Positions 39,060 through 42,500 of a stretch of 42,500 nt of DNA are shown here, one piece after another (position 1 is the first letter of the stretch; every line of letters begins with the position of its first letter). The position numbers were made by a program, and so were the translations under genes. The notes beneath the pieces were generated by a model. It was given only the letters and a program-made list of their open reading frames with translations. It was not told the origin of the DNA and made no database searches. Source of the stretch: Prorocentrum cordatum. Lineage: Eukaryota > Sar > Dinophyceae > Prorocentrales > Prorocentraceae. The stretch lies in the NCBI GenBank assembly GCA_963575745.1, contig CAUYUJ010007189.1, positions 1 to 42,500 of the forward strand, given 5' to 3'.

Positions 39060-39189
39060 GCATCAAGACTTTCCCTGTCAAAAAAACAGGGTGCGAGCGT
39101 CGAGGGGCACACTTTAATTGAAAAAACAGCATGCGCCGGCGAGGGGGGATCACCAATACTTGCTGTTGTCAGAAATTCAAGTTTAACAA
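39060..39189 (+). repeat. Module H1, copy 3
   Basis: CAAGACTTTCCCTGTCAAAA, GGTGCGAGCGTCGAGGGGCAC, TTGAAAAAACAGCATGC and GGGGGGATCACCAATA. Confidence 0.9.
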
Positions 39190-39225
39190 AAACACCAACA
39201 ACAACAACAACAACAACAACAATCA
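39190..39225. repeat. Short (CAA)n tract
   Basis: About nine CAA units, the shortest in the array, with the same right border CAATCATTTTACCCGAACG as 34228. Confidence 0.97.
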
Positions 39226-39689
39226 TTTTACCCGAACGCGTGGTGTTCTCCCCAGTGCCAGGGTTTTCATACGACACCAGGCAATACCCCCACTTCGTGG
39301 GGGGGCATTACAAGCTCTACCAAATATCCAAACGACTCTTCGCGACCACCCAAACCCAGCTTCCCGCCCTATGACGTTGGGACACTTCACTTCGTGGCGT
39401 GCGGACGACCGTGGCTACTACACTGGCGTGGGGTACACACCCACAGAACTTGGTCACTTATTCGGGGCGCGCATGTGCCCAGCATGGTGCAATTGTGCCA
39501 TACAATACATAATACAGAGAGACGAATCTGTCCCGCATGGTATTATTTGACAGGGATGATGGCCCTGGCAGGTGCGCAACCGTTGTCGCAGAAGTTCGAA
39601 AAAGTTGCTCGCAAAAGCCCGTTTGACAGAAATGTTTAAAAAGTGTTGGGTTTCCTACGAATCCGCAAGAGCGCGCGGGATGAGATTTT
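39226..39689 (+). repeat. Module N1, copy 2, and spacer
   Basis: 39226-39510 is the near-identical partner of 34229-34510. 39511-39689 is a spacer without clear partner (the first copy has a GAGA tract there). Confidence 0.9.
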
Positions 39690-39869
39690 GACATTTTTTT
39701 TGTTGAAAAACCATTGGTTTTTTGATGTTTTTATGTTGAAATCGCTCCGAACACTAAGCTTTTGGAAGGATTTCGTCTTGCGCGCGCGAATGTCCACTTT
39801 ACCTTATTTTTTGCAAGGGATTCTTGAAATTTGATTATATTAGAACAAGAAATGTCATTTTATAGTGTT
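39690..39869 (+). repeat. Single copy of the ~247-bp unit (partial)
   Basis: AAAAACCATTGGTTTTTTGATG, GAAGGATTTCGTCTTGCGCG (to 39783) and TTTACCTTATTTTTTGCAAG match the units at 34631-35215. Confidence 0.93.
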
Positions 39870-40034
39870 TTTTGCAAGGGAAAGCGGATTACAACAAAAC
39901 AACCGGATCTTGATCACCTCGAATTACCTGAGGCTTCCTCACGAAAATGATGAAAACGTGGCTGCGGCCTAGGCGCGGCGGGGGGGGCGCGCACCAGGGG
40001 GCCCAACAATAATTATTCTTTAGAATTAATAATG
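39870..40034 (+). repeat. Module H2, copy 2
   Basis: TTTTTTGCAAGGGAAAGCGG, GATGAAAACGTGGCTGCGGCC, GCGCACCAGGGGGCCCAAC, AATAATTATTCTTTAGAAT. Partner of 35216-35384. Confidence 0.93.
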
Positions 40035-40064
40035 TTCAACAACAACAACAACAACAACAACAGC

Positions 40065-40116
<52 letters not shown>

Positions 40117-40117
40117 C

Positions 40118-40169
<52 letters not shown>

Positions 40170-40194
40170 GCAACAACAACAACAACAACAATCA
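40035..40194. repeat. (CAA)n microsatellite
   Basis: Nearly pure, with single CAG, CACA and CAAG interruptions. Confidence 0.97.
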
Positions 40195-40438
40195 GTTTAA
40201 GACTGTTCACCGTTATCTGCTCGAGTGTCCAATAACGCGTATTTCCCAAACCATCGATACCCGCCCTCTTCGTCTTCGATCGAACCCCTTTTGGGGGGTA
40301 TACCCTTCTTCCCTGCAGGCCGGGCCCCGGCAAGCGGCGGGGCGGCCGCGGACCGTCGGCCTGGCCAGCGGCAGCCTGATCGGCGGGGCGGCCGCGGACC
40401 GTCGACCCGACCCCAAGAGGGACGGACAGGGACCGACC
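40195..40438 (+). repeat. Module N2, copy 3, with CGGGCC segment
   Basis: TTTAAGACTGTTCACCGTTAT, CTGCTCGAGTGTCCAATAAC, then the same GCGGCCGCGGACCGTC pair and GACCCCAAGAGGGACGGACA as copy 2. Confidence 0.94.
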
Positions 40439-41490
<1,052 letters not shown>

Positions 41491-41824
41491 CGATTCTTAG
41501 GTCATCTGTGAGGGAGTCCTAAACGTGAGCGCGACTCCTGGGTGCCTGGGGGTCGGGAGCGCGGCGCTTGAATAAATAGCCAGAATTTCCAACGCAAGGA
41601 CGCTATTCTTCAGCAAATTGCAAGCAAGTCTCCAGCGAGAGCGCGACTCCAGAGCGCCGGGAGAGCGATTCCTGTACAAATTGCAAGGAAGTCCCAAGCG
41701 AGAGCGCGATTCCTGAATAAAATGCGAGGAAGTCTCGGGCGGGAGCGGGGGTCCTGGCTAAATTGTGAAGAAGTCTCAAGCGGGAACCGTTGTTGTTGTA
41801 ACCCGGGGGCCAAAGACACAGTTT
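41491..41824 (+). repeat. Module D, copy 4
   Basis: Near-identical to 38736-39059, with small indels (GTACAAATTGCAAGGAAGTC in place of a shorter unit). Confidence 0.95.
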
Positions 41825-41949
41825 GACGCTCAAGACTTTCCCTTATAAAAAACCGGGTGCGAGCCCCGGGAAGGGCACTTCAATCGGGGAAAAAAATATG
41901 CACCGGACGGGGGGGATCAACCATAATTATTCTTCAGAACTGAAAGTTC
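41825..41949 (+). repeat. Module H1, copy 4
   Basis: CTCAAGACTTTCCCTTATAA, GGGTGCGAGCCCCGGGAAGG, ATATGCACCGGACGGGGGGG, AATTATTCTTCAGAACTGAA. Confidence 0.94.
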
Positions 41950-42030
41950 AACATCAACAACAGCAACAACAACAACAACAACAAAACAAAAACAAAAACG
42001 ACAACAACATCAGCAACAATAACAACAAGC
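41950..42030. repeat. (CAA)n microsatellite, interrupted
   Basis: CAACATCAACAACAGCAAC, AACAAAAACAAAAACGAC and CAATAACAACAAGC. Confidence 0.95.
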
Positions 42031-42270
42031 ATTTTAAGACTGTTCGCTCCTATCCGCTCACGTGCCAATCAATACTAATATCCCAAACCCTCGGTACCCG
42101 CCCACGACGTTTTCGGTCGTACCCCTTTGGGGGTATATCTTCCGTACCTGCCACGCGTATGTAGTGCAGCCCCTAAAACAAGGGAAGAAAGGACGGGTGG
42201 AAGGGAAGGGAGAAGAATGGAGCACGAAAGGAATTACCAGGATGGGGGCAGGGAGCAGGAAACAAGTGGC
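42031..42270 (+). repeat. Module N2, copy 4 (diverged), then purine-rich spacer
   Basis: TTTTAAGACTGTTCGCTCCTA, CCCAAACCCTCGGTACCCGC, TTTTCGGTCGTACCCCTTTG. Like the copy at 35553 it lacks the CGGGCC segment and continues with a GTGCCACGCG / CTGCCACGCG end. Confidence 0.85.
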
Positions 42271-42500
42271 AGAACCAGACGGGCAGGTCGGGTGGGCAGA
42301 CCCATAGCGGGCAGGTCCGGAAGGCGGGCCCAGGCGACGAGGTCGAGCAAGCGGGTTGCTAAAGCGTGGGTCATGCATGAATCGCAAGAAGTCTCGAGCG
42401 ATAGCGCGACTCCCCCGTAAATCGTGAGAAAAAACAGCGTGGGCCACGAAGGGCATGCAAGCCGAGGCCACAAAGAGCAGCGACGGGGCCGCTGAGGGCA
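42271..42500 (+). repeat. Macrosatellite-like piece, module D and start of a GGCCACGAAGGGC array
   Basis: 42275-42365 has ACGGGCAGGTCGGGTGGGC and GCTAAAGCGTGGGTCATGCATGA, as at the 17 kb macrosatellite. 42385-42430 is one module D unit. 42440 to the end starts GGGCCACGAAGGGCATGC, cut by the window edge. Confidence 0.9.

Overview
No intact host protein gene, rRNA, tRNA or CRISPR array could be supported here. The window looks like gene-poor, repeat-saturated nuclear DNA of a eukaryote with a large GC-rich genome. Two decayed reverse-transcriptase fragments resemble non-LTR (LINE-type) families that I know best from dinoflagellates. With the abundance of micro-, mini- and macrosatellites, a dinoflagellate is my best guess (moderate confidence, from memory of the families, no search run). 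Nearly all long open frames are low-complexity translations of GGA/CTC, CAT, CAA, CGA or 9-/21-bp repeats and should not be read as genes.

Layout. 0-5.4 kb: degenerate GC-rich sequence, a palindromic GATGCATC cluster, purine/pyrimidine tracts and a 580-bp pentanucleotide array. 5.5-7.1 kb: a minus-strand, 5'-truncated, frameshifted non-LTR retrotransposon remnant (end of the RT region, Cys motif, restriction-like-endonuclease-type C-terminus), abutting a CTC tract. 7.1-9.1 kb: CTC, then a 1.2-kb CAT/CAG array, then a pyrimidine-to-purine switch. 9.1-16.4 kb: purine/pyrimidine tracts (one over 600 bp), copies of a dispersed repeat, a minus-strand ORF with a retroelement-like Cys motif (about 12.4 kb) and a plus-strand ORF with a possible retroelement segment (about 14.8 kb). 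16.7-19.3 kb: a 17-bp minisatellite, a 119-146-bp macrosatellite (9 unit boundaries) and a ~395-bp CCAAGA-rich tandem repeat. 19.5-26 kb: more purine tracts, CTTGGG-rich repeats (the same family inverted), a 172-bp element with terminal inverted repeats, CAA and TA microsatellites. 26.1-27.15 kb: a second minus-strand retrotransposon remnant with two in-frame stops. 27.3-33.8 kb: dispersed repeats, a second inverted-repeat element, an ~82-bp minisatellite, a 9-bp repeat that spells a collagen-like Gly-X-Y frame, and a ~150-bp tandem repeat.

The most striking structure is 33.8-42.5 kb: a higher-order array in which the same modules recur in the same order. They are a ~40-bp minisatellite, a header, a CAA microsatellite, one of two trailer modules, a ~247-bp unit with a second header, a CGA microsatellite and a 21-bp GGCCACGAAGGGC minisatellite. 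The array runs off the right end of the window. The only biochemical activities implied anywhere are those of dead retrotransposons. The rest is best explained by tandem amplification, mobile-element decay and segmental duplication.
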